This document shows, one piece after another, positions 18,185 to 26,395 of a stretch of 64,000 bases of DNA. The position numbers and the translations under genes were made by a program. Numbering within the stretch: the first letter of the stretch is position 1; each line of letters begins with the position of its first letter. Source of the DNA: Parasedimentitalea maritima (GTDB lineage: Bacteria; Pseudomonadota; Alphaproteobacteria; Rhodobacterales; Rhodobacteraceae); assembly GCF_005771405.1 (NCBI RefSeq), contig NZ_VAUA01000004.1, positions 62,001 through 126,000 on the forward strand, in the 5' to 3' direction. The notes beneath the pieces were generated by a model, which saw only the letters and a program-made list of their open reading frames with translations, was not told the origin of the DNA and did not search any database.

Positions 18185-18837
18185 GCGTCTGTGGCGACGA
18201 GATGCCAGTTCGGATCATCGGTGCCCATATTGCGCGCAAAGGTCCAAGTGTCTTTCTGACGTTTAACCTTTTTAGCATCACCTTCGACAATATCCCCACC
18301 GCGATCCCGAACGACTGACGTCAGTTCAGCGACAAAACGCATTGTGATCTCGGCGCGGCTTTGCGCTTCATCAAATTGGGCATCAACAACAGTTGTTTCA
18401 CGAACACCGATAAACTCCGCCTCGATGGTCAATCCCTGGTCTTCACGATGTGCGACTGCATCAACAAAACTGTCGAATATTTCTTCCGACATAAACGGCT
18501 GGATATTATCCAACTCACCTTTTTCAAAACCCATCAGAATCATTTCATAAGCGCCGCGTGAGCCCTGTACGAAATCGCTGACTGAAAACGACTGCTCCAC
18601 ACGTTTCATCGCACTCAGCGCTTTTGCCTGTGGACTGCTTTCATCTACGTGGTCAGTTATATCCTGATCTGGACCGCCCTCGATTACTTCGAAACCGGCC
18701 CGATCTGCGCGCCCGTTCGATTTAGGAAGTGGTGGCTTTTCAAAGCCCTCGCGGGTGCCCAGCACATTTTTCAGGCGAAGGATCAAAAAGACGGCAATGC
18801 CGGCTAGTACCAGAAGCTGGATCAAGGGGGACTCCAT
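18181..18837 (-). CDS. Tim44-domain membrane protein (TimA-like)
   Basis: This 218-residue protein has one N-terminal membrane helix (PLIQLLVLAGIAVFLILRL), the conserved KNVLGTREGFEKP stretch, and a C-terminal Tim44-like domain (about residues 75-215) with EFIGVRETTVVDAQFDEAQSRAEI-type strands. Bacterial relatives of mitochondrial Tim44 are inner-membrane proteins of uncertain role, possibly in protein insertion or membrane-complex assembly. It is the first gene of a three-gene operon and diverges from fxsA and secB, a protein-export neighbourhood. The 109-base gap to fxsA must hold both promoters. Confidence 0.85.
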   Translation of the reverse strand: MESPLIQLLVLAGIAVFLILRLKNVLGTREGFEKPPLPKSNGRADRAGFEVIEGGPDQDITDHVDESSPQAKALSAMKRVEQSFSVSDFVQGSRGAYEMILMGFEKGELDNIQPFMSEEIFDSFVDAVAHREDQGLTIEAEFIGVRETTVVDAQFDEAQSRAEITMRFVAELTSVVRDRGGDIVEGDAKKVKRQKDTWTFARNMGTDDPNWHLVATDA

Positions 18838-18946
18838 TTGGACCTCTTATTAAAGACTAGGCTTTGAAACCAAAGCTCTCAGCACTTATGTATGTGACGG
18901 GCGGGATCAAGTCCACCGTTCCACAAATGTAACAAGGAAACCATTC

Positions 18947-19453
18947 ATGTACCTGCTTCTGGCCTTTCTATTGGTGCCAATTGTCGAAATTGCCCTGTTT
19001 ATTCAGGTCGGTGGGCTTATTGGTCTGTGGCCAACTTTGACCATTGTGGTTTTGACTGCGGTTCTGGGAACCTGGTTGGTTAAATCTCAGGGGCGGATAG
19101 CGTTAGGGCAATTGCAAAATTCATTTCAGAAACTGGACGACCCAACTGAGCCACTAGCCCACGGTGCGATGATCCTGGTTGCTGGGGCGTTATTGTTAAC
19201 GCCGGGATTTTTTACCGACGCCGTTGGGTTTTCTTTGCTAATGCCTCCGGTAAGGATGGCGGTTTATCGGTTTCTACGTGCACGCGTTAGCGTAGCGCAG
19301 TTCCATATGGGCCCGAATTCCACAACGTCACGCAGTCACCCCAACAGGCAAAGTCGCCAAAGCGATATCATCGACGGTGAATTTGAAGAGGTTTCTCCGC
19401 GACAAACTCCAAATAAACCGTCCGGTTGGGTTGATGGGCCCGATCAAGGTTGA
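18947..19453 (+). CDS. fxsA: FxsA family membrane protein
   Basis: This 168-residue protein has the FxsA N-terminal pattern (LLLAFLLVPIVEIALFIQVGGLIGLWPTL), further hydrophobic segments to about residue 110 and a polar tail of about 60 residues. FxsA was named in E. coli as a suppressor of phage T7 F exclusion; its normal role is unknown. AAGGAAAC precedes the ATG. It is followed after 68 bases by secB. Confidence 0.9.
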   Translation: MYLLLAFLLVPIVEIALFIQVGGLIGLWPTLTIVVLTAVLGTWLVKSQGRIALGQLQNSFQKLDDPTEPLAHGAMILVAGALLLTPGFFTDAVGFSLLMPPVRMAVYRFLRARVSVAQFHMGPNSTTSRSHPNRQSRQSDIIDGEFEEVSPRQTPNKPSGWVDGPDQG

Positions 19454-19521
19454 CCTGACCCGTTGAGGTGCAAGTGCCAAGCTGATATGCACGGCACAAA
19501 TTTTATTTCAGGAGTAGTTCC

Positions 19522-20013
19522 ATGGCCGAAAACGGCGCGACCGAAGGCGGACAACCGCAAATCCAGATGAATGTTCTGGGCCAGTTTATCCGCGACATGT
19601 CGTTCGAAAACGTGATGGCGCAAAAAGGCACAGGCAGCGACGCCCAGCCCGATGTCAGCGTTCAGGTGAACCTTGATGCCAAGAAGCGTACGACTGAAAA
19701 TCAGTACGAAGTTCTGACAAAGCTGGTCATCGAATCCAAAGTCAAAGAAACCGGCGATGTACTGTTTGTTTTTGAGCTGGAATATGTCGGTATTTTCAAC
19801 ATCGCAGGTGTGCCTGAAGATCAGCTTCACCCGTTCCTACTGATCGAATGCCCACGGATGTTGTTCCCGTTCCTGCGCCGTATCGTATCTGATGTTACTC
19901 GCGATGGTGGTTTCCCACCACTTAACCTGGATAACATTGATTTTGTTGCGATCTATCGCAACGAACTGGCCCGTCGGCAGACCGAAGCCCCAGCTTCCCA
20001 ACCGACCCAGTAA
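19522..20013 (+). CDS. secB: Protein-export chaperone SecB
   Basis: SecB binds unfolded precursors and hands them to SecA. The 163 residues show the family core: FIRDMSFENV, VQVNLDAKKRTTENQYEVLTKL, ELEYVGIFNIAGVPEDQLHP and the C-terminal PPLNLDNIDFVAIYRNELARR. AGGAG is well placed before the ATG. A strong terminator follows. SecB beside dnaQ and facing the maf operon is a common alphaproteobacterial order. Confidence 0.97.
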   Translation: MAENGATEGGQPQIQMNVLGQFIRDMSFENVMAQKGTGSDAQPDVSVQVNLDAKKRTTENQYEVLTKLVIESKVKETGDVLFVFELEYVGIFNIAGVPEDQLHPFLLIECPRMLFPFLRRIVSDVTRDGGFPPLNLDNIDFVAIYRNELARRQTEAPASQPTQ

Positions 20014-20038
20014 TTTTACATTCGCTACAAAGCTACAA

Positions 20039-20069
20039 AACGCCGCTGATCAAACAGCGGCGTTTTTTT
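20039..20069 (+). terminator. Intrinsic terminator after secB, possibly bidirectional
   Basis: AACGCCGCTG (20039-20048) and CAGCGGCGTT (20055-20064) form a 10-base perfect stem with a six-base loop and a T-run to 20069. On the minus strand it lies just past the dnaQ stop and is followed by only four Ts, so it may serve both convergent transcripts. Confidence 0.9.
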
Positions 20070-20072
20070 GAG

Positions 20073-20795
20073 CTAGCTATTCCACAAGGCATCATCACCC
20101 ATTTTTTTGACAAACGCGTCGTGAGCCGCCTGTTCGTCATCAGTCAACCGGTTGGGTAGTGGATTGGAACGCGGGGCTGGTCGCCAGTCATCTGTAACTG
20201 TACCCGAGCCCGAGGTGGTTACGGTTGCCAAGCCAAAGTCTGGTTGCCTCCCACCGATCAGTTCCAGATATACTTCGGCCAGTATTTCCGAATCGAGCAA
20301 CGCCCCATGAAGGGTACGTGACGAATTATCGATGTAGAACCGACGGCACAGGGCATCCAAAGTAGCGGGAGAACCAGGAAATTTCTTTCTTGCCATCGCC
20401 AAAGTATCGATTGCCTGGCTCATCGGAAGTTGTGGCAACCCCATCCAACGCAATTCAGCATTCAAAAACTTCATATCAAACGACGCGTTGTGAATGACCA
20501 TTACGGAATCCCCAACAAAATTCAGGAATTTTTGCCCAACGCGCGCAAATACCTGTTTGTCTTTCAGCGTCACAGCACCTGGCTTTGGCTCTTGGGGTGG
20601 CTCGAGCAGATCTGGCCCAATTCCATGCACCCCAAATGCTCCCTCAGGCATTGATCTTTCAGGGTTGATATATTCGTGAAAAGTTTTGCCGGTTGGCATG
20701 TGGTTAAACAGCTCAATCGCGCCAATTTCGACAATTCGGTCACCACTTTCCGGGTCAAAACCAGTGGTTTCGGTGTCCAAAACGATTTCACGCAT
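20073..20795 (-). CDS. dnaQ: DNA polymerase III epsilon subunit (3'-5' proofreading exonuclease)
   Basis: This is a DEDD exonuclease with Exo I VLDTETTGFDPESGDRIVEIGA, Exo II VIHNASFDMKFLN and Exo III LHGALLDSEILAEVYLEL. The ATG at 20795 is preferred because AAGGGAAG precedes it and the protein then begins MREIVLDTETTG, as in the family; it has 240 residues. It overlaps coaE by eight bases and is the last gene of the maf-aroE-coaE-dnaQ operon. It proofreads during replication as part of the polymerase core. Confidence 0.95.
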   Translation of the reverse strand: MREIVLDTETTGFDPESGDRIVEIGAIELFNHMPTGKTFHEYINPERSMPEGAFGVHGIGPDLLEPPQEPKPGAVTLKDKQVFARVGQKFLNFVGDSVMVIHNASFDMKFLNAELRWMGLPQLPMSQAIDTLAMARKKFPGSPATLDALCRRFYIDNSSRTLHGALLDSEILAEVYLELIGGRQPDFGLATVTTSGSGTVTDDWRPAPRSNPLPNRLTDDEQAAHDAFVKKMGDDALWNS

Positions 20796-21381
20796 TTGCC
20801 ATCTTCCCTTTGATATCTGCAAGGATCACATCCACCTGTGCCCGTGCATGGTCAGCGGTATCAGTGACTATCACATAGTCAGAACGTGCCGATTTTTCTT
20901 CGATGGGCAATTGCTTACCCAAGATTTGAGAGAATTGCTCCGCGGTCATGGTTTCACGTGCCAACACCCTGTCTTTCTGGGTTTCTGCATCAATCATAAC
21001 ACAGGCAACTGCATCCATTTCGCTGTCGCTCCCAGTTTCAAACAATAGCGGGATATCAAAGACCAATATGTCGTTTTTCACTTCGGAACGAAATTTGGAG
21101 CGGTCTTGCGACACCAGTGGATGCACAATGGTTTCGATCATAGATAAGGCCTTAGGGTCCTTACCAATGATTTGTTTCAAGGCCTCTCGGCTCACCTGAC
21201 CATCTAGAACCGCACCAGGATAGACTGATTGTATCGCTGCAACAGCAGCCCCACCCTTGTCATACAACCGGTGAACAGCTGCGTCCGCATCCCAAACAGC
21301 ACAGCCTGCCTCTAAAAATAGTGCTGCGGTGGTGCTTTTGCCCATCCCAATCGAACCGGTAAGCCCAAGACTAAATGTCAT
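20788..21381 (-). CDS. coaE: Dephospho-CoA kinase
   Basis: CoaE adds the 3'-phosphate in the last step of coenzyme A synthesis. The P-loop GLTGSIGMGKSTTAALF is followed by VWDADAAVHRLY and by HPLVSQDRSKF and DIPLLFETG, all family motifs. Its 197 residues are a normal length. It overlaps aroE by four bases and dnaQ by eight, so it is translationally coupled in the operon. Confidence 0.95.
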   Translation of the reverse strand: MTFSLGLTGSIGMGKSTTAALFLEAGCAVWDADAAVHRLYDKGGAAVAAIQSVYPGAVLDGQVSREALKQIIGKDPKALSMIETIVHPLVSQDRSKFRSEVKNDILVFDIPLLFETGSDSEMDAVACVMIDAETQKDRVLARETMTAEQFSQILGKQLPIEEKSARSDYVIVTDTADHARAQVDVILADIKGKMANA

Positions 21382-22211
21382 TTTAATACCGCAGCACGAG
21401 TGTCACTATCCACTTCTGGACGCCGACCAAACCATCGCTCAAATCCGGGCACTGCCTGATGCAAGAGCATCCCTAGGCCATCCACAGTGGTGCAACCAAT
21501 TTCGTCGGCATATTGCAATAACTCTGTTTTCAAAGGCGCATAAATAAGGTCGGTCACCACTGTTTCTGGTCGTAACCCGTCCAAAGGAACCCGTAACCGC
21601 GGTTTCCCTACCATGCCTAGCGATGTGGTGTTGACCAATAGCGTGGCCTCTTCGATCACATTCCCTGCCTGCACCCACTCCACCACACGAATGCGGGCTC
21701 CAAATTCTTTTCTCAGCTGATCAGCGCGGGATCGTGTGCGATTGGACAGCATCACCTCCGGTACGCCCGCCTCGAGCAACGAGGCAACCACGGCGCGACA
21801 CGCGCCCCCTGCCCCAAGAACCACAGCTGCGCCTGATTTAGGAACCCAATTAGGCGCAGATTGATGCAGATTGGTGATAAATCCATAGCCATCTGTGTTG
21901 TCAGCCAAAATTGTACCGTCTTTTCTAAAGATCAGTGTATTGGCCGCACCAATTAGAGAGGCACGATCGGTAACCTGATCGGCAATGGTCATCACCGCCT
22001 CTTTATGTGGGATGGTCACATTTGCTCCAACGAAACCCATTTTAGGCAACGACCGGATCACCTCAGTCAGATCTACCGACTCCACATGCATCGGGACGTA
22101 ATGTCCTGAAATTCCGTATGTATTCAACCAATGACGCTGCAACTGAGGTGATTTCGAATGGGCAACCGGACAGCCAATCACTGCTGCCAACGGAATTTTT
22201 TCTTCACTCAT
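21378..22211 (-). CDS. aroE: Shikimate dehydrogenase (NADP)
   Basis: AroE reduces 3-dehydroshikimate to shikimate in aromatic amino-acid synthesis. The N-terminal substrate site shows [18 protein letters not shown] and [12 protein letters not shown] (catalytic Lys), with Asp in ADNTDGYGF. The NADP fold has [15 protein letters not shown] and [11 protein letters not shown]. It has 277 residues and overlaps its neighbours by four bases on both sides. Confidence 0.95.
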   Translation of the reverse strand: MSEEKIPLAAVIGCPVAHSKSPQLQRHWLNTYGISGHYVPMHVESVDLTEVIRSLPKMGFVGANVTIPHKEAVMTIADQVTDRASLIGAANTLIFRKDGTILADNTDGYGFITNLHQSAPNWVPKSGAAVVLGAGGACRAVVASLLEAGVPEVMLSNRTRSRADQLRKEFGARIRVVEWVQAGNVIEEATLLVNTTSLGMVGKPRLRVPLDGLRPETVVTDLIYAPLKTELLQYADEIGCTTVDGLGMLLHQAVPGFERWFGRRPEVDSDTRAAVLK

Positions 22212-22807
22212 TGTTCGATTGTCCCCTGCAGTGCCAAATAGTTAATAAGTTCCAATAGGGGCAATCCCAAAACGTTAAAGTAGTCGCCGTCAATATCTGA
22301 GAACAAACGAACACCCTCTTCTTCTAACTTATATCCACCAACGGCGTGTTTAATACTGTCCCAATTTCGGTTGACATAGCTACTCAGATACGTGTCTGAA
22401 CTGTCCCGCATACGCAGACGAACCTGCCCAATATGTCGCCAAATTGGCTCACCGTCACGACAGATAACGGCCGCCGACAATAGCATATGCCGCTTACCGC
22501 GCATCGCAGACAATTGTTCGACTGCCTGTTCAGCACTCTGTGGTTTTGACAACAGCTGGCCTTGAAAGTCCAATACCTGATCACAACCCAAAACCAGAGA
22601 ACCGGGATGTTTACTGCTTATTTTCCTGGCCTTTAGTTCAGCAAGGGTATCTGCGATATCTCGCGGTGAAGCCCCCTCGCCCAGCAATGCGGATTTGACT
22701 GCGGTCTCATCAACACGCGGGTGCGCAACTTCGAAATCAATGCCAGCCTGGCGCAATAGTTGAGCCCGAATGGTCGATCGTGATGCTAAAACAATGTGGG
22801 CAGGCAT
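22208..22807 (-). CDS. maf: Maf family nucleoside triphosphate pyrophosphatase
   Basis: Maf proteins hydrolyse non-canonical or pyrimidine NTPs to NMP and pyrophosphate. The N terminus [22 protein letters not shown] is the family signature, followed by [17 protein letters not shown] with the catalytic Asp, and [26 protein letters not shown]. It has 199 residues. It is the first gene of the leftward operon and starts at the left edge of the putative origin, so its promoter must lie within or next to that region. Confidence 0.92.
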   Translation of the reverse strand: MPAHIVLASRSTIRAQLLRQAGIDFEVAHPRVDETAVKSALLGEGASPRDIADTLAELKARKISSKHPGSLVLGCDQVLDFQGQLLSKPQSAEQAVEQLSAMRGKRHMLLSAAVICRDGEPIWRHIGQVRLRMRDSSDTYLSSYVNRNWDSIKHAVGGYKLEEEGVRLFSDIDGDYFNVLGLPLLELINYLALQGTIEQ

Positions 22808-22924
22808 GTGGAAAACCCCATGGAAAAGTTTCTGATCCTTTTGGGATGGTTTGTATGGAATCTAGCTGCAAAGCAAGCACTGGGGGTAATCCCAACATTT
22901 CGCCAAGATACTCGACGATTCGTA

Positions 22925-23200
22925 CTCTCAGGATAAGGATAACTTTGAAAAACGGGATATCACCACCATCCTACATTTATCCCGATGTTATCCACTTGGT
23001 AACCTTGGTAAACAAAGTCTTAATGATCTTAAAAATATGGGCTTCGTCATTTCCCTCACAGCAGTGCACCACTAAGATCGAAAATTATCCATAGTGTGGA
23101 TAAGCACATGAATGACTCACTTATCCACCAGATTCATGATGCCCTACAAAAACATCATCCTTTCTTATAAATATTCTATTTATTAGAGAGACTAAGCTAA
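22925..23200. other. oriC: Putative chromosomal replication origin (oriC)
   Basis: The gene-free gap 22808-23215 separates the leftward maf operon from the rightward hemJ-rho-parAB cluster. Against TTATCCACA there is a perfect DnaA box on the minus strand at 23095-23103. There are 8/9 matches at 22988-22996, 23085-23093 and 23121-23129 on the plus strand, and 7/9 matches at 22928-22936, 22934-22942 and 22977-22985. An AT-rich stretch at about 23150-23192 could be the unwinding element. A CTTGGTAA repeat pair lies at 22995-23011. The flanking genes with parAB and two parS sites within 7 kb fit the origin neighbourhood of alphaproteobacteria. Origin activity is inferred. Confidence 0.75.
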
Positions 23201-23215
23201 CCTGAGGAAAACCTG

Positions 23216-23662
23216 ATGGACCTAATGTTCACGCTTTACCCATACGCGAAGGCATTGCATATCATGGCAGTGCTTAGCTGGATGGCGGGATTATTCTACT
23301 TGCCACGACTGTACGTGTATCACGTGGAGCAAGCAGAGAAGATTCAGGAGATCATTCCAATCTTCTTAACTATGGAAGACAAGCTACTTCGCCTAATTAT
23401 GCGTCCAGCAATGATTGTGACCTGGGTAGCTGGATTGTTTATGGTGCTGACACCAGGCATTGTAGACTGGTCTTATGTCTGGCCGTGGACCAAAGGGGCG
23501 TCTGTGATTGCAATGACCGTATTTCATCATTGGCTACTAATCCGTCACAAAGCCTTCTCCAGGGATCAGAACACCCTCTCAGGGCGCCAATATCGCCTCA
23601 TGAATGAGGTTCCGACCCTTTTGATGGTCGTGATCATTGTTTCGGTAGTTTTTAAGTTCTGA
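23216..23662 (+). CDS. hemJ: Protoporphyrinogen oxidase HemJ
   Basis: This 148-residue membrane protein has four hydrophobic segments and the HemJ signature YPYAKALHIMAVLSWMAGLFYLPRLYVYH, whose histidine is thought to bind heme. It also has the basic loop KLLRLIMRPAMI. HemJ oxidises protoporphyrinogen IX to protoporphyrin IX in bacteria that lack HemG and HemY. GAGGA precedes the ATG. It is the first gene to the right of the putative origin and is followed by a hairpin and T-run before rho. Confidence 0.92.
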   Translation: MDLMFTLYPYAKALHIMAVLSWMAGLFYLPRLYVYHVEQAEKIQEIIPIFLTMEDKLLRLIMRPAMIVTWVAGLFMVLTPGIVDWSYVWPWTKGASVIAMTVFHHWLLIRHKAFSRDQNTLSGRQYRLMNEVPTLLMVVIIVSVVFKF

Positions 23663-23711
23663 GGCAATAATTGACTCTCCCTGCCCTAACCCATATGTAA
23701 CCCAATAAGCG

Positions 23712-23735
23712 GACCCGTCCGGGTCATCGTTTTTT
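23712..23735 (+). terminator. Hairpin with T-run between hemJ and rho (terminator or rho-leader attenuator)
   Basis: GACCC (23712-23716) pairs with GGGTC (23721-23725) around a four-base loop, and a run of six Ts starts at 23730 after a four-base spacer. It ends hemJ transcription or acts in the rho leader, since bacterial rho genes are often autoregulated by attenuation. The short stem makes it a weak to moderate call. Confidence 0.5.
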
Positions 23736-23788
23736 CCATTCTTCAGTGACACCGCATCCAGATTTGGGTGCAAAAGGGCTGTATCAAT

Positions 23789-25060
23789 ATGACCGTCGAA
23801 ACTCTGAGTCTTGCTAACCTAAAGGCAAAAAGCCCTAAATCATTGTTGGCGATGGCCGAAGAGCTTGAGATCGAGAACGCCTCGACCATGCGCAAAGGCG
23901 AGATGATGTTCCAAATCCTGCGTGAACGCGCAGATGAAGGTTGGGAAATCTCCGGCGATGGCGTTTTAGAACTATTGCAAGATGGGTTTGGCTTTCTGCG
24001 TTCACCTGAAGCTAACTATTTACCGGGTCCGGATGATATCTATGTTTCACCTGAGATGATTCGGAAGCATTCTCTACGCACCGGCGATAGCATCGACGGC
24101 GTAATGAAGGCACCACAAGATACTGAGCGCTACTTTGCTCTAACAGAAGTTACCTTGATCAACTTTGAAGTGCCGGAAAAGGCTCGTCATAAAATCGCAT
24201 TCGACAACCTTACTCCACTGTATCCGGATGAGCGTTTGAAAATGGAAGTTGAAGAGCCCGTTGGTAAGGATAGATCAGCCCGAGTTATCGACTTGGTTGC
24301 ACCGATTGGTAAAGGTCAGAGATCCCTAATCGTCGCGCCTCCTAGAACCGGTAAGACCGTGATTCTAAAGAATATTGCGCATTCGATCGAAAAAAACCAC
24401 CCTGAGTGTTACTTGATCGTTTTGTTGATCGACGAACGCCCAGAAGAAGTTACAGACATGCAGCGCTCGGTGAAGGGTGAAGTCGTATCATCTACTTTTG
24501 ATGAACCCGCCACCCGTCACGTTGCTGTGGCAGAAATGGTCATTGAAAAGGCTAAACGCTTGGTCGAACATAAACGGGATGTCATTATCCTTCTCGACTC
24601 AATCACCCGTCTTGGCCGCGCATTTAACACCGTTGTTCCCTCTTCCGGTAAAGTCCTTACAGGTGGTGTTGACGCTAATGCGCTACAACGCCCTAAACGC
24701 TTCTTTGGTGCGGCTAGAAACATTGAAGAAGGTGGTTCACTGACTATTATCGCTACTGCCCTGATCGACACCGGTTCTCGTATGGATGAAGTGATCTTTG
24801 AAGAGTTCAAGGGTACTGGTAACTCCGAAATTGTTCTGGATCGTAAAATTGCTGACAAACGTGTGTATCCAGCCATCGACATCCTCAAATCCGGTACTCG
24901 TAAAGAAGAGCTGTTAGTCGACAAAGTAGATTTGACTAAGACGTTTGTTCTGCGTCGAATTCTAAATCCAATGGGACCTACTGATGCAATCGAGTTCCTA
25001 TTGTCGAAGCTGAAGCAGACTAAAACAAACGGTGACTTTTTCGACTCAATGAATACCTGA
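23789..25060 (+). CDS. rho: Transcription termination factor Rho
   Basis: This is a hexameric RNA-DNA helicase of 423 residues. The start at the ATG 23789 gives the usual N terminus ([40 protein letters not shown]); a GTG eight codons earlier is also in frame. The RNA-binding cold-shock domain has [24 protein letters not shown], the P-loop is [13 protein letters not shown], and the Walker B region [17 protein letters not shown] and Q-loop follow. No insertion is visible. Codons here are more AT-rich than in genes farther from the origin. Confidence 0.97.
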   Translation: MTVETLSLANLKAKSPKSLLAMAEELEIENASTMRKGEMMFQILRERADEGWEISGDGVLELLQDGFGFLRSPEANYLPGPDDIYVSPEMIRKHSLRTGDSIDGVMKAPQDTERYFALTEVTLINFEVPEKARHKIAFDNLTPLYPDERLKMEVEEPVGKDRSARVIDLVAPIGKGQRSLIVAPPRTGKTVILKNIAHSIEKNHPECYLIVLLIDERPEEVTDMQRSVKGEVVSSTFDEPATRHVAVAEMVIEKAKRLVEHKRDVIILLDSITRLGRAFNTVVPSSGKVLTGGVDANALQRPKRFFGAARNIEEGGSLTIIATALIDTGSRMDEVIFEEFKGTGNSEIVLDRKIADKRVYPAIDILKSGTRKEELLVDKVDLTKTFVLRRILNPMGPTDAIEFLLSKLKQTKTNGDFFDSMNT

Positions 25061-25088
25061 CTAGGCTGGCAGCAGGAGAGGCCGACCC

Positions 25089-26375
25089 ATGGATACAATC
25101 TTTGCGTTGGCCTCTGCGCAGGGCAAGGCTGGGGTCGCGGTTATTCGCGTGTCAGGACCTCAAGCACACCAGGCAGCATTGCAACTGTCTGGAAGCTCCC
25201 TGCCAAGGCAGGGAACAACCTTACGTGTCCTTAAAGACCAATTTGGCAATCCACTTGATGAGGCTCTGGTACTTCTATTTTCCGGGCCTCATAGTTTTAC
25301 TGGTGAAAATACTGTTGAATTTCAAGTACATGGAAGCATAGCGGTCATTTCTGCTGTACTGCAATCGTTGTCGGAGATCGATGGGTTACGAATTGCAGAG
25401 CCAGGCGAATTTACAAGACGTGCCTTAGAAAATGGTAAGCTTGACCTTGCACAAGTCGAAGGCTTGGCTGATCTGATTGATGCTGAAACTGAATCTCAAC
25501 GGAAACAGGCTCAGACCCTGCTTAGTGGTGGGCTAGGAGTGCTTGCTGAACGTTGGCGACGGGATCTAATTCGAGCTGCCTCACTAATTGAGGTTACAAT
25601 CGATTTTGCAGATGAAGACGTTCCGGTAGACGTGACCCCGGAAGTTTCTGGTTTACTTTCGGGGATTCAAGCCGACTTACAGAAAGAAGCAGAGGGCGTT
25701 GGTATTGCAGAAAGGATCCGTCATGGATTCGAGGTTGCCATAGTTGGGGCTCCAAATGTTGGAAAATCAACTTTGCTTAACATGCTGGCTGGTCGTGAAG
25801 CAGCAATTACTTCTGAATATGCGGGCACTACACGCGATGTAATCGAAGTCCGTATGGATTTGGCCGGACTACCGGTAACACTTCTTGATACCGCGGGTCT
25901 CCGTGACACCGATGACCATGTTGAGAATATCGGAATTTCGTTAGCTCGGAAGCGAGCAGAAAGTGCCGACCTTCGCGTATTTCTGGTGGAAAAAGGTGAA
26001 GACCTGACTATTGAAATGCGAGACGGTGATATTCGTTTATTGCCAAAGGCAGACGTCCGTGAAAATAGCGAAATTGCTGTGTCTGGAAAAACGGGGCAGG
26101 GGGTCGACTATCTTATATCTCACATCACCCGTGTACTTAGGGATCGGTCTGCAGGTGCTGGCGTCGCATCCCATGCCCGGCACCGAGAAACGCTAAATTC
26201 GGCCAACGAACGCCTCAAAAATGCCCAGACTATTCTCCTGCAAGGTCCGGAGTACTATGATATTGCTACTGAAGAAATGCGTTCGGCAATTCGATCGCTT
26301 GAGATGTTAGTGGGTCGAGTTGGTGTTGAAGATCTGTTAGACGAAATCTTCTCAAGTTTTTGCCTTGGAAAATGA
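25089..26375 (+). CDS. mnmE: tRNA modification GTPase MnmE
   Basis: MnmE works with MnmG to make 5-carboxymethylaminomethyl-uridine at wobble position 34 of tRNA. The N-terminal folate-binding domain begins [23 protein letters not shown]. The G domain has [26 protein letters not shown] and a weakly conserved NKAD-type position (LPKAD, about residue 316). The C terminus ends FCLGK, carrying the family cysteine (usually FCIGK). Its 428 residues are a normal length. GGAGAGG lies before the ATG, and mnmG follows within 12 bases. Confidence 0.96.
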   Translation: MDTIFALASAQGKAGVAVIRVSGPQAHQAALQLSGSSLPRQGTTLRVLKDQFGNPLDEALVLLFSGPHSFTGENTVEFQVHGSIAVISAVLQSLSEIDGLRIAEPGEFTRRALENGKLDLAQVEGLADLIDAETESQRKQAQTLLSGGLGVLAERWRRDLIRAASLIEVTIDFADEDVPVDVTPEVSGLLSGIQADLQKEAEGVGIAERIRHGFEVAIVGAPNVGKSTLLNMLAGREAAITSEYAGTTRDVIEVRMDLAGLPVTLLDTAGLRDTDDHVENIGISLARKRAESADLRVFLVEKGEDLTIEMRDGDIRLLPKADVRENSEIAVSGKTGQGVDYLISHITRVLRDRSAGAGVASHARHRETLNSANERLKNAQTILLQGPEYYDIATEEMRSAIRSLEMLVGRVGVEDLLDEIFSSFCLGK

Positions 26376-26379
26376 GGAG

Positions 26380-26395
26380 TGTTTCACGTGAAACA
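26380..26395. promoter_or_regulatory. parS: parS centromere site 1
   Basis: TGTTTCACGTGAAACA is a perfect 16-base palindrome identical to the chromosomal parS consensus bound by ParB. It lies between the mnmE stop and the body of mnmG and covers the mnmG translation start, about 3.3 kb from the oriC candidate and 3.3 kb before parB. The match is seen directly; function follows from the nearby parAB. Confidence 0.93.

Noticed and set aside
20944-20960. GTTTCACGTG inside coaE as a third parS site
   Set aside because: Only the left half matches the parS palindrome; the right half keeps one of five bases.
23000-23036. CtrA site within the putative origin
   Set aside because: TTAATGATCTTAA has a five-base spacer, not seven.
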